NCBI GenBank assembly: GCA_017694275.1
Contig: JADINB010000053.1
Location: 1-7,284, forward strand
Source: Candidatus Egerieousia excrementavium
GTDB taxonomy: Bacteria > Bacteroidota > Bacteroidia > Bacteroidales > UBA932
Direction of reading: 5' to 3'
Length of the DNA stretch: 7,284 nucleotides
In this document: piece by piece, positions 6,257 to 7,284 of the stretch
How the letters are laid out: every line of letters starts with the position of its first letter
How positions within the stretch are numbered: the first letter of the stretch is position 1
The notes under the pieces: model-generated
The model's input: the letters and a program-made list of their open reading frames with translations, nothing else
Told to the model about the DNA's origin: nothing
Databases searched by the model: none
Program-made: the position numbers and the translations under genes

Positions 6257-7284
6257 ATGAAAGAGCTGGAACTGTCGTTTTCTTCAAGGAAAATCCCCCG
6301 GGAAAAGGATTTGTTGGCGGCAATTGCCGCAAAGGCGAGAGTGAGTGCCGATAAAATCGGCTCCTATGAAGTGGTGCGCCGCTCACTCGATGCCCGTTTC
6401 AAGGAGGTGCTTTACCGCTATCGTCTCCGATACTCTTTGAAAGGTGAACCGGACATAGAGCGTTTTACCCTTCCTCCTTTGCAGAATGTGGCCGAAAAGA
6501 AGAATGTCAGTCAGGTAATTGTAGTCGGAGCTGGCCCTGCCGGTCTTTATGCTGCGCTTACATTGTTGCGCAATGGCATAAAGCCGGTTATTCTGGAGCG
6601 CGGAAAGGATGTTCACGCCCGCAAATACGACATGGCGGCAATTTCCAGAAAGGGAGTGGTGAATCCCGATTCCAACTACTGTTTCGGGGAGGGCGGGGCA
6701 GGCACCTTCTCAGATGGAAAACTGTATACCCGTTCTACAAAAAGAGGCGATGTGCGAAATGTGCTGTATCCTTTTGTAGAGTATGGGGCAGACAGTTCCA
6801 TATTGATAGACGCTCACCCCCATATCGGGAGCGACAGGCTGCCGGCCGTAATAGAAAACATGCGGAACGATATCATTGCCCATGGAGGAGAGGTCCATTT
6901 CAGTTGCAGGGTAACCGATATTCTCAGTGCCGAAGGAGGGTGGAGGCTTCTGTGTAACGGCGGGGAGAGCGAGTTTGCGGCAGACAACGTTATTCTGGCA
7001 ACAGGCCATTCGGCAACAGATATATACGAACTTTTCAATTCAAAAGGGTGGGAGATAGAGGCAAAGGGCTTTGCGCTCGGCGTAAGGGCGGAGCATCCGC
7101 AGGAACTTATAAACAGAATACAATATCGGGGAAAATATCACCCCATGCTTCCTCCTGCCGAATATTCGCTTGTGACGCAGGTTGAGGGCAGAGGGGTCTT
7201 CTCTTTCTGCATGTGCCCTGGCGGATTGCTGGTTCCGTCTGCTACCGAACCCGGTCAGGTGGTATTGAACGGCATGAGCAATTC
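6257..7284 (+). CDS. FAD-dependent oxidoreductase-like protein, COG2509 type, 5' part
   Basis: The ATG at 6257 opens a frame that stays open to the window edge: 342 residues are visible, and family members are usually a little over 500, so about a third is missing. Residues 1-80 form a basic N-terminal domain seen in this family. The FAD-binding Rossmann motif GAGPAG is at 91-96, preceded by VIVV and followed by an acidic strand end (VILERG, 111-116). The family signature YCFGEGGAGTFSDGKLYTR is at 141-159, DAHPHIGSDRLP at 185-196, and ATGHSA at 248-253. FSFCMCPGG (315-323) carries two cysteines spaced CxC. These features place it among the poorly characterised FAD-dependent dehydrogenases (COG2509), cytosolic with no signal peptide. 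Substrate and reaction are not known to me. The start lies one base after the tsaD stop with no Shine-Dalgarno sequence, so translation is probably coupled to tsaD in one operon. Confidence is high for a flavoprotein, low for any specific reaction. Confidence 0.9.
   Translation, partial: MKELELSFSSRKIPREKDLLAAIAAKARVSADKIGSYEVVRRSLDARFKEVLYRYRLRYSLKGEPDIERFTLPPLQNVAEKKNVSQVIVVGAGPAGLYAALTLLRNGIKPVILERGKDVHARKYDMAAISRKGVVNPDSNYCFGEGGAGTFSDGKLYTRSTKRGDVRNVLYPFVEYGADSSILIDAHPHIGSDRLPAVIENMRNDIIAHGGEVHFSCRVTDILSAEGGWRLLCNGGESEFAADNVILATGHSATDIYELFNSKGWEIEAKGFALGVRAEHPQELINRIQYRGKYHPMLPPAEYSLVTQVEGRGVFSFCMCPGGLLVPSATEPGQVVLNGMSN

Noticed and set aside
1..7284. Mobile element, CRISPR array, tRNA/rRNA or defence genes
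   Set aside because: No terminal inverted repeats, transposase motifs, spaced direct repeats or tRNA-like folds were seen; coding sequence fills almost the whole window.

Overview
The window looks like an ordinary stretch of chromosome from a member of the Bacteroidota, most likely the order Bacteroidales. The evidence is the style of the large TamB-family protein, the close fit of all four proteins to Bacteroidota-type family members, the lack of Shine-Dalgarno sequences before the starts, and two exact matches to the Bacteroides-type -7 promoter element TAnnTTTG in the only real intergenic gap. Base composition looks balanced by eye and ATA is a common isoleucine codon. Genus cannot be settled from the sequence alone.

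Layout, left to right: (1) 1-670 (+), the C-terminal half of mtaB, the radical-SAM methylthiotransferase that makes ms2t6A in tRNA; its 5' part lies outside the window. (2) 639-5189 (-), a complete TamB-family envelope protein of up to 1516 residues, overlapping the mtaB end tail-to-tail by 32 bp. A probable intrinsic terminator for mtaB (664-706) sits inside the tamB 3' coding end. (3) 5190-5229, a 40-bp divergent gap with a -7-like box in it for tsaD, a second box on the other strand at its tamB edge, and phased 10-bp A-tract repeats. (4) 5230-6255 (+), tsaD, the catalytic subunit of tRNA t6A synthesis. (5) 6257-7284 (+), a FAD-dependent oxidoreductase-like protein of the COG2509 type, one base after tsaD and running off the right edge.

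How they fit together: TsaD makes t6A37 and MtaB converts t6A37 to ms2t6A37, so two sequential steps of one tRNA modification pathway flank tamB. The TamB-like protein is an inner-membrane-anchored periplasmic protein of the TamB/AsmA-like group linked to outer-membrane assembly and lipid transport. The flavoprotein is probably cotranscribed with tsaD, but its function is not established. There is no mobile element, CRISPR array, RNA gene or defence system. I do not see a convincing undescribed system; the points worth a second look are the start of tamB, the compact divergent control region, the shared mtaB/tamB 3' end, and the uncharacterised flavoprotein.
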